Shown here: in pieces, positions 29,634 to 38,364 of the stretch | How the letters are laid out: each line of letters opens with the position of its first letter | How positions within the stretch are numbered: position 1 is the stretch's first letter | Origin: a virus | IMG/VR virus record: IMGVR_UViG_3300045283_000049 | Span: 1 to 42,273 of that record | DNA length: 42,273 bases | Direction: 5' to 3' (one strand) | Notes under the pieces: generated by a model | Databases searched by the model: none | What the model was told of the DNA's origin: nothing | The model's input: only the letters and a program-made list of their open reading frames with translations | Translations under genes and position numbers: made by a program

Positions 29634-29979
29634 CTAGGCGTCCTTCTTCGCCGCTGCTGCGGCTTTCTTCTGGTGCGCTTCATCGGTCGGATCGTACCAA
29701 CCGGAACCGAGCGCTTCTTCTTCCGCCTTCGAGTGGACGATCTTCTTTTCCGTCACAGGATGCGCAACGGGTTCCTTGGTTTCGACGGGCTTGTGAACCC
29801 ACCTCGGGTATTCCTGTTTCACGCCCTGCTGCTTGAAAGCGCGCAGCACGACGAGCCGTGCTTCGAGCGCTTCGATCTCCGCGTCACATGCGGCGAGATC
29901 AGCCGGAAGTTTTTTCGTCGCCGGTCACTGGGAATGTCACGGTGTAGCTGTAGACCTTGGGATGCGTTGCGGTGCTCAT
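29634..29979 (-). CDS. Virion-module protein with a frame break at a run of six A
   Basis: From ATG 29979 (MSTATHPKVYSYTVTFPVTG, DEK) the frame closes at 29899, but one base later the sequence continues as LPADLAACDAEIEALEARLV and then to EEALGSGWYDPTDEA and a Lys/Ala end at 29634. The switch occurs at six A (minus strand) at 29910-29915; with five A the two parts join perfectly into a 114-residue protein. It may be a sequence error, a real mutation or a programmed slippage site. The protein has a coiled-coil-like centre. Confidence 0.6.
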
Positions 29980-30040
29980 GGTGATGAATCCTTCACAGAG
30001 AAATGGCGAGCGGATCAGATGACCCGCCCGCCAGAGGTTA

Positions 30041-30670
30041 TTACGCGAGTGCGATCAAGATGTTCGTCAACGTTCCGCTGAACAACGTGCCCTGCAACAC
30101 CCAGACGCCGTTAACTGCGGCCAGCGAGAGACATCCCTGAGAGCCCACGATGAACGTCGCGACGGTATAGCCCGCACCAGCGGCGCCGATGCCGCCGGCG
30201 ACCGTGACGGTATGTGCCGCTTTGCCGTTGCTGGCGACCCACAGGAAGCATCCGTCCATGTCCGTCGTCGGCACGGCGAGTGTCATCGCGGCGGCGACCG
30301 TGCCATCGAGAATGAAGAACAGATCGGAGCCCTGCGGCGGGAACGGAATCGCGCCGGCAATTGCTGCGCTCTGAATCTGCCGACTCCGAATGTTCGGCCA
30401 CTGCACCATCGCAGCGATGCCTGGACCTGCGAGGTCGCTCGGCAGTTCGATGACGACGTTCGCCTTCGTCGGATGGGCTTTCGTTGCCGTGCCATCGCGT
30501 CCACGCGAGACTGGCACCGTCGTGCCGCTCGTGTAGCTGTTGATGACGCGCATGTTCTCGCCGTCGCAGGCGAGTGAACAGCCAGCGGTCACGCCAGTGG
30601 CTGATGTGAGGACAACGGCGACATCTGTCACCGTGACGGGCGATGCGAGTGTGGTTGTGGTGACTGCCAT
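30041..30670 (-). CDS. Hypothetical capsid-associated protein
   Basis: This 209-residue protein starts MAVTTTTLASPVTVTDVAVV. It is beta-rich with an Ala/Gly-rich C-terminal part (GGIGAAGAGYTVATFIVGSQ). It follows the coat gene directly, as decoration or fibre-type proteins do. NGVWVLQGTLFSG near the end is a familiar phage surface-protein motif. Its role is inferred from position. Confidence 0.55.
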   Translation of the reverse strand: MAVTTTTLASPVTVTDVAVVLTSATGVTAGCSLACDGENMRVINSYTSGTTVPVSRGRDGTATKAHPTKANVVIELPSDLAGPGIAAMVQWPNIRSRQIQSAAIAGAIPFPPQGSDLFFILDGTVAAAMTLAVPTTDMDGCFLWVASNGKAAHTVTVAGGIGAAGAGYTVATFIVGSQGCLSLAAVNGVWVLQGTLFSGTLTNILIALA

Positions 30671-30682
30671 GATCGTTACTCC

Positions 30683-31927
30683 TTAACCCTGGACGCGGGC
30701 TGCGAGCCGCGCCTGGATGGTCGCTGCCCCGATGAGAATATCGGCGCGGCTGGGGTTCTGGTCGGTGGCGATCTGGTATTGTTCGACCACTCGCACATTC
30801 ACGCCGAGCGCTTTGCTGCGCACGGTATAGGCTTCCGCGCCCGAGCCGGGCTTGATGAGATCCGCCATCACGAACGCGAACGCATCGGGATGATAGACGA
30901 GCGAGACGGGCGAAGTTGTCGTCGCCAGCACGCCGCCTGCGGGGTTCGCGCTCCACACCGTAATCGCCGCGCCAGAAGCCGGCGACGCATCGACGGTCTG
31001 CAACGGTCCAGAGGTGATGATCGCGGGACTGATCGGCAGCGTCGCCATGTTGACGCCGACCGATGTGGTGGTCGCCGTGACCACGAACTGCTGCAAACGT
31101 CCCGTGGACTGATACGAAAGCGGATTCACGCTGTTGACGCCGGCGATGGTAAAGATGTCGCCCTTGTTCAGCGTGGCCGCGCTCGAGGCCCAGCCGTTCG
31201 TGTTCAGCACAGAGCCGGTTTGGTTTGCGCCGTTGACGAGCGGCGTCGAAGCCGTGAATGTGCCCGTGGTATGCACGGGACGGTTCGGATCCTGCCACCA
31301 TTCTTCGATCCCGAGTTGGTTGCCGGCGAACATGCCCGTCCGATAGTTGGACGAGATGACGCCAGTTGGATTGAACAGCGCCGTGGATGTGTTTGCGATC
31401 GTCGCCATCGCCAACTGATCGAGCATCGCGCGCCGTCCACCGATGGGCGCCGCGAGGTCGGTCAGTTTCACGCCGGCCTGCAAGTAGGTCAGCGTCGTGC
31501 TCGGCGTGGTGCCAGGCACGCCTACCGCCGAGTAGATGTCACGATAGACCGCCTGGAATGCCAGCACGTCCGAGGCGTTGGCGAGCGTTTCTGCCATCGG
31601 CTGCGTATAGCGCTGCCGGATGTTCTGAAGGTCGGTTGTTTCTTCCGCCGAGCTCCAGCTCATGCCGACGTTCTTCTGGTTCGTCAGCGTGATCGGCACG
31701 GTCTGATCGAACAACGCTTGGACCTGGAGCGCTTCACCGTCTGTCGCGACGAAGCGCTGCGGGAGTCTGGCGTTGACGGTGCGACCAACCTTTGCGCCAC
31801 CTTGCAAATATTGGTCGTCGTAGGTGCGGTTTATGTTGCCTGCCCCAATGAATTTCATTTCATTGAGATAACCGCGAGCGATGTCTTTCGTCACCCAACT
31901 GATTGTCGCGAGCGTATTCACAGCCAT
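30683..31927 (-). CDS. Major coat protein, P22 gp5-like
   Basis: This 414-residue protein (P22 coat 430) starts MAVNTLATISWVTKDIARGY. NRTYDDQYLQGGAKVGRTVN, then RLPQRFVATDGEALQVQALF, and the VPITLTNQKNVGMSWSSAEE segment are typical of the P22 coat family with its HK97-type fold. It follows the scaffold gene and carries no protease neighbour, as in P22, where the coat is not cleaved. It would form the shell of the virion. Confidence 0.85.
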   Translation of the reverse strand: MAVNTLATISWVTKDIARGYLNEMKFIGAGNINRTYDDQYLQGGAKVGRTVNARLPQRFVATDGEALQVQALFDQTVPITLTNQKNVGMSWSSAEETTDLQNIRQRYTQPMAETLANASDVLAFQAVYRDIYSAVGVPGTTPSTTLTYLQAGVKLTDLAAPIGGRRAMLDQLAMATIANTSTALFNPTGVISSNYRTGMFAGNQLGIEEWWQDPNRPVHTTGTFTASTPLVNGANQTGSVLNTNGWASSAATLNKGDIFTIAGVNSVNPLSYQSTGRLQQFVVTATTTSVGVNMATLPISPAIITSGPLQTVDASPASGAAITVWSANPAGGVLATTTSPVSLVYHPDAFAFVMADLIKPGSGAEAYTVRSKALGVNVRVVEQYQIATDQNPSRADILIGAATIQARLAARVQG

Positions 31928-31939
31928 CAGGAATCTCGC

Positions 31940-32920
31940 TTACCGTCGCTGCTGCGCCTTGTTCTCTCGTCGGACAAATTCCTCAAACGGGATGTCGGCG
32001 TCATCAGAGTCGGCTGGAGTGAGCGAGCCACCGAGAGGCTGGATCGGGGCGGGCGCTCGGGATAAAACCGGCGTCTGACGCGGAGCCTGAGAAGCCGCAG
32101 TCTGACGCGCTTTGAAGGAACCGGCGATCTCGGCAATGGCCTCTCGACTTTGGAGAGGGGGCAGCGTGCTGAGGCGCTGAGCTTCGGCGGGGTTGTCGAG
32201 CAAATAGACGAGCAGATCAGGTCCGAGCGGCGACGCTTTGATGTAATCCTGCGTCGGGAGATTAATGGGCGGATCGCCTTCGGCCATGGTCCGCGCCTGG
32301 AGATTCTCGAAAAACTTCGGATCCTTCGCGATCCCGCGCTCGTGGAAGGCGCTGGCCCGCTGCGCGTCCAGATGCTGATTCAAGACGTGCTGTTCGCGCT
32401 GCTGGCGTTCGGCGTCGCGCTGTTCGCTGATGAAATAATTCGCCGCGATCGCATACTCGGTCGGGTCCTCGAAGGATGCCCGCTGCGGCGCGCCAGGTTG
32501 CGCCATGTAGCGCTTCCATGCCTCTTGCGGGGTTTCGGCCGCTACGGGCGCGATCGGGGCTTGTGGACGTGCTTGGGGCTGTCGGATGGCCGCTTCAAGC
32601 TCCTGTATGCGGCGCTCGGCGACTTCCGCGCGGCGTTCCGCTTCCCGCTGGAGGCGCGTTTGATAGTCGATCTTGGCTTGCGGGTCTTTTCGGCGGTTGC
32701 CATCTTTCGGTTTGAACGTCCCATCGAGGTTCCGATCGCCTTTGTCGCCGTCCTTCGCGGCGATCGGTTCCTTTTCCGGGGTGTCTTCCGGTGGGGCTGG
32801 TGTCTCAAGGGGAGCCTTTTCCGCAGGCTGGGCCGGCGCATGTTCCGCGCGGTTTTCCGTCTCGAAAAACTGCTCGAATGACGGTTCTCTCGGTGTGCCA
32901 GCTTCTGATTCTTCTGCCAT
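31940..32920 (-). CDS. Scaffolding protein
   Basis: This 326-residue protein (P22 scaffold 303) starts MAEESEAGTPREPSFEQFFE. The first 100 residues are Pro/Glu/Lys-rich and disordered; a long Arg/Glu/Ala coiled coil (RLQREAERRAEVAERRIQEL) follows; the end is charged with DIPFEEFVRRENKAQQRR, a basic coat-binding tail as in gp8. It lies between the portal and coat genes. It directs capsid assembly and leaves the shell. Confidence 0.8.
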   Translation of the reverse strand: MAEESEAGTPREPSFEQFFETENRAEHAPAQPAEKAPLETPAPPEDTPEKEPIAAKDGDKGDRNLDGTFKPKDGNRRKDPQAKIDYQTRLQREAERRAEVAERRIQELEAAIRQPQARPQAPIAPVAAETPQEAWKRYMAQPGAPQRASFEDPTEYAIAANYFISEQRDAERQQREQHVLNQHLDAQRASAFHERGIAKDPKFFENLQARTMAEGDPPINLPTQDYIKASPLGPDLLVYLLDNPAEAQRLSTLPPLQSREAIAEIAGSFKARQTAASQAPRQTPVLSRAPAPIQPLGGSLTPADSDDADIPFEEFVRRENKAQQRR

Positions 32921-32940
32921 AAACCTCTAAAAGTCGGGCC

Positions 32941-33001
32941 AACGCGAAAAGGGGAGCGGTCAACAGCCATTTGGCTATCAACGCGCTCCCCAATTCGCGT
33001 T
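32941..33001 (-). promoter_or_regulatory. Long intergenic hairpin upstream of the scaffold gene
   Basis: AACGCGAA (32941-32948) pairs with TTCGCGTT (32994-33001) and GGGGAGCG (32951-32958) with CGCTCCCC (32984-32991); two AA pairs form a symmetric internal loop, and a small AGCC/GGCT helix lies at the tip. The stem is 16 pairs long. It lies in the transcript just ahead of the scaffold and coat genes, so it could be a partial terminator, an RNA-processing site or a translational control element. Confidence 0.6.
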
Positions 33002-33013
33002 TTCCCCTTGTCA

Positions 33014-33070
33014 CTCTGGCGGCTGGAGAAGCCTTCGTCAGTGCGGGCGCGACTCGCACTCAAGCCAGAG
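33014..33070 (-). promoter_or_regulatory. Second hairpin in the same intergenic gap
   Basis: CTCTGGC (33014-33020) pairs with GCCAGAG (33064-33070), and inside it AGTGCG pairs with CGCACT. Together with the hairpin next to it, nearly the whole gap of 163 bases between 32920 and 33084 can fold. Confidence 0.5.
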
Positions 33071-33083
33071 CGTCAAAATCTGG

Positions 33084-33392
33084 TTATTTCATAGATTCCG
33101 CACACGATAACACAGGTTCGGTCATCCGCACTGTGCGAAACAGCAACCCGAAGTCAGGAAACCGCTCGAATTGGGGCACGATCGGGAATTGCGCCGATTG
33201 GATCCGCAGCATGACCGCATCAGCGGCAATGTCCACGATCATGGCCTGAATCGCACCATCCTGCGGAAAGTTCACAGCTTCGACGTGGCCCGCCAGTATC
33301 CCGGCTAAGTCTTCGGTCCTCACTTTGGCGATGACGCAGCGCCGTGGATCCGTCGCGGCCATAGCCAACAATTTCTCCACAACATTATTCAC
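33084..33392 (-). CDS. Hypothetical protein after the portal gene
   Basis: This 102-residue protein starts at GTG 33392, overlapping the portal stop (GTGA), as NNVVEKLLAMAATDPRRCVI. It has a beta-rich middle (EAVNFPQDGAIQAMIVDIAA, DAVMLRIQSAQFPIVPQFE). No family is recognised. Its coupling to the portal suggests a role in head assembly. Confidence 0.55.
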   Translation of the reverse strand: MNNVVEKLLAMAATDPRRCVIAKVRTEDLAGILAGHVEAVNFPQDGAIQAMIVDIAADAVMLRIQSAQFPIVPQFERFPDFGLLFRTVRMTEPVLSCAESMK

Positions 33393-35686
33393 TGTCCACT
33401 TTCGTTTTGAGGCGGTGGGGTGAGTGCCGCTTGCTGTGCGTTCTGGACGAGGGCTTGTCCGTGTGCTTGATCGCCTTGCTGTAACGCTTGGTCATGCTGT
33501 TGCGCCGCGAGTGCGGCATCTTGCGCACCGACTTGCCCTTGCTGCTGCGTCGTGGCGGCATGGTCCATTAGTGCCATGCCAGCTTCATGCTGCTGAATCC
33601 CAAGTCGGGCGCGTTCTTCGAGGAACAGCGTGAGCCTATCCACTTTGGCTCCGAGTTCCGCAACGGCCAGCTTCGTTTCGTTGTTCTCGCGGTTGCGCTG
33701 CGTGTCGGCGGCTTCCTGAATCTTCACGACTTCGAGCTTGCCTTGCTGTTCGACTTGCTTGGTCTGAATCGCCATACCCGCAGCTTGGAGCTGCTGTTTG
33801 AGCGCGGCGTTTTCCGCTTGGAGTCTCGCCGGATCGCCCGCTTGCGGATTGTCCGACAGCCACGGCATCGCATGATCCCGTTGCTTCGTCAGGATTTTTC
33901 CGATCTCCTTCATCCCCGGCCCATCGCGGTATTTGAAATAGACCGGCCCGATCAACGGCACGAGGGACGGATCGGATTGCATGATGTCGCCGATCTCGCT
34001 CTGACCTTCCTCGAGTTTGCTTTGGTAGGACTTCGCGATTGTCACGGAGACGCCGTAGCGACCTTTCTTGAGGTCGTAATGCACGGCGGGATGATTCAGA
34101 TCGTTGACTTGCGCATCAGTGGCCGCTTTCGCTTCTGGCGTGTCATACGGCAAAGGCATCGGCCGCTGGGAACCTGGAGGCGTGACAGATGGCGCGTTGA
34201 CAATCGCTTGCCACGTTTTTTGTTCTTCATCGCGCAACGTGAGCAGTCGGCCTGGGCGGTCGTAGTAGGCCGGAATCGCGTCGAGGATGATCCGCGATTC
34301 GCACATCAGCGTGATGTCTTTGAAGTTCGCTTGATAGCTGTTCGTGGCGGCGAGGTTCTGATCCTGCAACGCGACGATCGCGCGGCCGGAGCGATGCGCA
34401 GTCGGTTGTTTGCCGAGTGACGGATCGTAAGTGGACGTGGCGGCTTGGACGAAATCGCGGCCCATCGTCAAGAGTTGCATGTTTGGTCCGAGGCGCGACA
34501 TATCGACTTGCACGCGCGACGGCCGTTCCATAGGTCGGCCATCCACTTCGGCGTTGTAGTGCAGGACGGGAATGCGCCGCGTATTCGACTGCCGGTATTC
34601 TTCCTCGAAGCCTTCGATTACGCGGGGATCCGCTTGCCACGGCGCTAAGGGCTCGAGCGCCGCCATTTCGATCGCGCCAGAGGCCGCATACATCGTGAGA
34701 CGTGCGGCTTCCTTCGCGTTCGTATACATCCCTGACCAGCGACGTTCACCGTCGAATGGTTGCAGCTCGTTGCCGATGGTCGGCACGAGCGGGATGTATT
34801 GCCCGCCCCATGTGAAGGATTCGAGTTCTTCGATCGCGTTGACCTTGCAGCAGCGGACGATGCGCTTGTCGTCCTCAAACTCCAGATCGCGGCCGTCTTC
34901 GCCAGCGCCGGCAATCGTCACCGTCTCTGTGGAATGCTCCACGTAATAAAACATGCCGATTCGGACGGTGCGCGAGTCGGGTCCGTCGCCGCCGATCCAG
35001 TCTTTGTTCGCGTCATCGGTGCCGAGTTCGTTCAGTCCGTCATCGGTGTAGTCGCGCAGTTTGCTTTTCTTGTATTTGCGGCAATAGGTGCGCCACGGCA
35101 TATCTTCGATGACGAGCGCGCGTTCACCATCGGAGAAGTCCGGTTCTGTTGCGAACGGATCGAAATACACCATCGACTGATCAAGGATCCGCTTGATGAC
35201 CAGCTTCTGGTCACCTGGCACGCCTGTCGTGCGGTCGTATTCGCTCAAAATGTGATAGCACCCGAAGCCGCACTTGGTGGAACGATCGAAGGACCAGTCT
35301 CGAGCGAACGCGGCGCGGCTATCGACTTCGATTTGCCGATACAAGTCTTGGAGGACTTCCGCCGTATCGTCGTTGGCGTCTGGCGTGAGCGGCTGGATCG
35401 TGATGCCGAGATGCGCTGATCGTTGCGTGCTCGTCACGAGCTGCACGGGCTCTGAAAGCACGTCGAGCGCAATCATCGGCCGCGCGGTCGCCGTGATGCC
35501 TTTGATCTGCCCACCCTTGCGTGAGGCAACAACATCACTGGTCCACATCTCGCTCGGAACTTGGCAGCGAAGATCGTCCTTCTCGCGAGAGCGTTGCTTT
35601 TGCCGTGCGGATTCTGCGGCCCGATAGAACTCCAGAGCCTCAGTGACGATTTCTGGACGCGCGCCTTTCGTGGAACGCTTCGCCAT
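33389..35686 (-). CDS. Portal protein, P22-like
   Basis: This 765-residue protein (P22 portal 725) starts MAKRSTKGARPEIVTEALEF. Features of the P22-like family include LDVLSEPVQLVTSTQRSAHL near residue 75, EVDSRAAFARDWSFDRSTKC, GFGCYHILSEYD, QSMVYFDPFATEPDFSDGER and GERRWSGMYTNAKEAARL (about 320). The last 150 residues are a Gln/Ala-rich helix, matching the long barrel of the P22 portal. The portal is the ring through which DNA is packaged and ejected. It starts one base into the previous stop codon. Confidence 0.9.
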   Translation of the reverse strand: MAKRSTKGARPEIVTEALEFYRAAESARQKQRSREKDDLRCQVPSEMWTSDVVASRKGGQIKGITATARPMIALDVLSEPVQLVTSTQRSAHLGITIQPLTPDANDDTAEVLQDLYRQIEVDSRAAFARDWSFDRSTKCGFGCYHILSEYDRTTGVPGDQKLVIKRILDQSMVYFDPFATEPDFSDGERALVIEDMPWRTYCRKYKKSKLRDYTDDGLNELGTDDANKDWIGGDGPDSRTVRIGMFYYVEHSTETVTIAGAGEDGRDLEFEDDKRIVRCCKVNAIEELESFTWGGQYIPLVPTIGNELQPFDGERRWSGMYTNAKEAARLTMYAASGAIEMAALEPLAPWQADPRVIEGFEEEYRQSNTRRIPVLHYNAEVDGRPMERPSRVQVDMSRLGPNMQLLTMGRDFVQAATSTYDPSLGKQPTAHRSGRAIVALQDQNLAATNSYQANFKDITLMCESRIILDAIPAYYDRPGRLLTLRDEEQKTWQAIVNAPSVTPPGSQRPMPLPYDTPEAKAATDAQVNDLNHPAVHYDLKKGRYGVSVTIAKSYQSKLEEGQSEIGDIMQSDPSLVPLIGPVYFKYRDGPGMKEIGKILTKQRDHAMPWLSDNPQAGDPARLQAENAALKQQLQAAGMAIQTKQVEQQGKLEVVKIQEAADTQRNRENNETKLAVAELGAKVDRLTLFLEERARLGIQQHEAGMALMDHAATTQQQGQVGAQDAALAAQQHDQALQQGDQAHGQALVQNAQQAALTPPPQNESGQ

Positions 35687-35943
35687 CAGTGCGTCTTGTG
35701 CTCAGCGAGATACAAGCTATAAAAGTCCGATATCGATTCTGAACTGACAGGATCGTCTTCCCAGGACAGGTCGGTATGTTGCGGGTCGAGCGCATGTGCC
35801 TGATCGCGGAAGTCTTGCGCGGCGGCAATGGAGATTTTCTCGAGGACTTTATTGCCAGCCCTATTCGCTTTTTGATAGTCGGCATGCGCCGCGCGTGAAC
35901 GCGCTAGAAGGTTAGACACTTCGCTCAACGCGCGGCCCTCCAA
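35686..35943 (-). CDS. Hypothetical protein between terminase and portal
   Basis: The frame encodes up to 85 residues; the start is uncertain. TTG 35928 (LSEVSNLLARSRAAHADYQK) has GGAGGG 8 bases upstream, inside the end of the HNH gene; TTG 35943 is another option. The protein is helical with an acidic end (WEDDPVSSESISDFYSLY). The HNH gene probably separated it from the terminase gene. The function is unknown. Confidence 0.5.
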   Translation of the reverse strand: MEGRALSEVSNLLARSRAAHADYQKANRAGNKVLEKISIAAAQDFRDQAHALDPQHTDLSWEDDPVSSESISDFYSLYLAEHKTH

Positions 35944-36460
35944 AGCCTTTCAACCGCCATGTTTTGTTTGCTTCCTGCTGTTTCGTTGTGGCCCAGCGAC
36001 AGTTCGCCATGAAATAACCGAAGCGATTGTCGATGCGGTCAATGGTCATGCCTGGCGGACGTTCACCCATGTCGTTTAAAAATGATTCGAAGGAATCGCG
36101 CCAGGGCTTCGTCATCGAGATGCCCTTCGCGCCGTAACGCTGGAAGGATGCTTGTCTTGGATTGTGGCAGCGACGGAGCATCGAGCGCCACGTCGAGTAT
36201 GTGGGCGTAAACCGCGTCTTTCCTCCGACCCGCATCGCGTGGCCGTGTTTTACATTGCCCTGAACCTGCACTAAACGATTCCAACAGCCGCACGATTTAC
36301 TATTGCCGCTTATGAGGTTTCCGGCCAAGACGCGCGTTTCGGTGCCGCAATCGCAACGACATTTCCAAGCGTATCCTTTGCTTTTGACATCGAAGCCAAG
36401 GCTCTCCAGAGCCGTTAAACGGCCGAATTTCTGACCGGCTAAATCTGACTGCTTTGCCAT
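35912..36460 (-). CDS. HNH-type homing-endonuclease-like protein
   Basis: This 182-residue protein starts MAKQSDLAGQKFGRLTALES. Like the protein at 12932 it has an N-terminal zinc motif (CRCDCG, then KSCGC) and a block STWRSMLRRCHNP, RYGAKGISMTKPW, DMGERPPGMTIDRIDNRFGY and NCRWAT. It is on the same strand as the late genes and inserted between terL and the small gene before the portal, overlapping the latter. It is probably a selfish element of the phage; the cutting activity is inferred from the family. Confidence 0.75.
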   Translation of the reverse strand: MAKQSDLAGQKFGRLTALESLGFDVKSKGYAWKCRCDCGTETRVLAGNLISGNSKSCGCWNRLVQVQGNVKHGHAMRVGGKTRFTPTYSTWRSMLRRCHNPRQASFQRYGAKGISMTKPWRDSFESFLNDMGERPPGMTIDRIDNRFGYFMANCRWATTKQQEANKTWRLKGFGGPRVERSV

Positions 36461-36480
36461 GTCTGGGACGGCTTAGGGTA

Positions 36481-37932
36481 TCACAACTTCATCCAAGCCC
36501 CAGGTGCGTTCACGCTAACGCCATCGTCTTCGGTTTGGGCCTGCGCTTCGCGGATTCTGCGGAGTTTTTCGTCTTTTTCGCGTGCGGATGGTTGCCCCAC
36601 GACGAAATTGAGCATGATGTTTTCAAGGCACCGCTGCCAACCGTCCAGCCACTGATCGAACGCTGGCTGTCTAACCGTCTTGTTTCCCACGGAGACGTAG
36701 TTTGGGCTCCAGACATAGGAACCCTCGCAGCCGTCCACGAATAACTTGGTATGTTTCGGCTTCTGGAGCGCTCGAGAGGCCATCAACCAGCGGGACGGAT
36801 CGGCGTTCACGTTGAAGGCTTGGCCTTGCCCTGACCGTCGCAGCATCATCGCGCCGATGTGTTCGATCATCGAGACGCGCACGTCGGGAGCGCTCGCGTT
36901 TTCCCGCCAGCGCGGTTTGAGCTTCGCTTCGCGGAGGATGTCTGCCGTCGTGTAGCGCAATCCGCTCTGGTTGCTCATCGGTGGATCGCAGCAGACGCGC
37001 ACGTCTTCGGGTTCATCGAACCATTCGCGGCGATAGCGCTCCACCATCGGGAGAAAATCTTCGAGGAACAATCGCTTCCCAAGAATCCCGCCGAGGATGT
37101 TCACGCCGCCGAACGTCGAGCGCTGCGCAACGAGCCACGTCGGATGATGTTTGCCAGCGTCGAAGGCTTCCAGCAGCGAGCTATGCGGATCGTAGGTGAG
37201 CGGACGCACATGCGTCTCTCGTTGAAACGCGTTCTCATAGACGGGCGTGCCGGTGATGTTCGGACCGCGCATGCCGAGGATGAGCGATTTATGTTTGGCG
37301 TGAGTGCGCGGGTAGGCGCGCTCCAACATTTCGATTGTGTCGGCTCTCAGGTTGTGGCGGTTGTCGTAGAGCGAGAGCCGATAGTATTTCCGGCCGGGAA
37401 GATCCTGATCGTCTGGAAATTGATCCGCGAGGAAGTGTTCTTCGTCGGGCGGGTTCGGCGAAAACATCAACTGATACGGATAGCCTCCAGGTTGTCGCAA
37501 CAGCGCGCGCATTTCCGTCGCGATGTCTTCGGGCATTTCTTCGCTCTGATCGTTCCAGAGGCCAGAGACGCCACTGCCGCGGATCTTCGAGAAGCGCGCG
37601 TCCTTCGATTGTGTTTTCAATCCATAGGCGAAGACTTTCGAGACTTTGCCGTCGCGCTCTGGGAAGTGATACGCGGATTCTTCGTTGTCCCACGCGACTT
37701 CTGTGCCGAGCGCGCGGCAGACTTGCACGAACTGCGGGCGGAGCTGGTTATCTGTTTCCGTGCCCGAGTAGCGGTTGATCAACCACCAGATACCTGGATG
37801 TTTGATGCAGGAGTTGTGAACCTTCGCTGAGCACACCCACGTCTTGCCCGACATCCGCGCGCCTTCGATGTCGAGTTCTGGCGTCTCGTCTTCGAGGATC
37901 TGTTGGTGGATGCCTTGAAACGTGAGGATCAT
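36481..37932 (-). CDS. terL: Terminase large subunit
   Basis: This 483-residue protein (P22 gp2 499) starts MILTFQGIHQQILEDETPEL. A Walker A-type loop GARMSGKTW (about residues 24-32) and a Walker B-type GLWNDQSEE (about 124-132) mark the ATPase. In the second half SSLLEAFDAGKHHPTW holds the first acidic residue of a nuclease, followed by FDEPEDVRVCCDPPMSNQSG. This is the motor that packages DNA into the head. No small subunit is identified; the upstream small genes are candidates by position. Confidence 0.9.
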   Translation of the reverse strand: MILTFQGIHQQILEDETPELDIEGARMSGKTWVCSAKVHNSCIKHPGIWWLINRYSGTETDNQLRPQFVQVCRALGTEVAWDNEESAYHFPERDGKVSKVFAYGLKTQSKDARFSKIRGSGVSGLWNDQSEEMPEDIATEMRALLRQPGGYPYQLMFSPNPPDEEHFLADQFPDDQDLPGRKYYRLSLYDNRHNLRADTIEMLERAYPRTHAKHKSLILGMRGPNITGTPVYENAFQRETHVRPLTYDPHSSLLEAFDAGKHHPTWLVAQRSTFGGVNILGGILGKRLFLEDFLPMVERYRREWFDEPEDVRVCCDPPMSNQSGLRYTTADILREAKLKPRWRENASAPDVRVSMIEHIGAMMLRRSGQGQAFNVNADPSRWLMASRALQKPKHTKLFVDGCEGSYVWSPNYVSVGNKTVRQPAFDQWLDGWQRCLENIMLNFVVGQPSAREKDEKLRRIREAQAQTEDDGVSVNAPGAWMKL

Positions 37933-37933
37933 T

Positions 37934-38194
37934 CTAGAATCCGTGCGGGAGGAGTTGCGGCAGCACGATATTGGTCAGGAGCCATTCGCGGGCTTCGTCC
38001 GTGCCTTGCGCATAGAACACTGCCGCACTACTCCACGGAATCTCGACCCACACGTCTGCTATTTCGACGATCGTCACGTTGCGCGATGAATCCTTCCGGA
38101 TCGTCAGTGACCATCGCTGCGGCCGAAAGATATTGAGTATCAACCGAGCCGCCTCTTTAGCGAGCCATTCATCCGTTACCGCAATATAACCCAC
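37934..38194 (-). CDS. Hypothetical protein upstream of terL
   Basis: This 86-residue protein starts at GTG 38194 (GYIAVTDEWLAKEAARLILN), overlapping the previous TAG by one base. It has a helical start, a beta middle (RWSLTIRKDSSRNVTIVEIA) and a helical end (DEAREWLLTNIVLPQLL). It sits immediately before terL, the position where a small terminase subunit often lies, but no helix-turn-helix is apparent. A longer frame upstream to 38245 belongs to the neighbour. Confidence 0.5.
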   Translation of the reverse strand: MGYIAVTDEWLAKEAARLILNIFRPQRWSLTIRKDSSRNVTIVEIADVWVEIPWSSAAVFYAQGTDEAREWLLTNIVLPQLLPHGF

Positions 38195-38364
38195 TAGACG
38201 AACTCTCCACGTTGGTTTTGGGCGTGAGGCACGACGTTCGACCATTTCGACTGATCGCGTTCGTGCGCTAACGCCGTGAACGTCTCACGTGGAAGATCGG
38301 GATTCGCGCCAGCCGTCCACCAACTCTCTGCCGCAGGTTTTGTTTCTACGACTCGGAGCGGCAT
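38194..38364 (-). CDS. Hypothetical protein, 56 residues
   Basis: From ATG 38364 the frame reads MPLRVVETKPAAESWWTAGA, NPDLPRETFTALAHERDQSK and ends NQRGEFV. The codon pattern is good and its TAG overlaps the next GTG. A second frame from ATG 38428 (MSKTADKAANRSMLKAQAVE) runs up to it and then on in the wrong frame. The two could be parts of one protein split by a +1 shift. Function unknown. Confidence 0.5.
   Translation of the reverse strand: MPLRVVETKPAAESWWTAGANPDLPRETFTALAHERDQSKWSNVVPHAQNQRGEFV

Noticed and set aside
30779-32065. A 428-codon plus-strand open frame opposite the coat gene.
   Set aside because: It is antisense to the strongly recognised coat protein, has an Arg/His-rich composition typical of GC-rich shadow frames, and no ribosome site.
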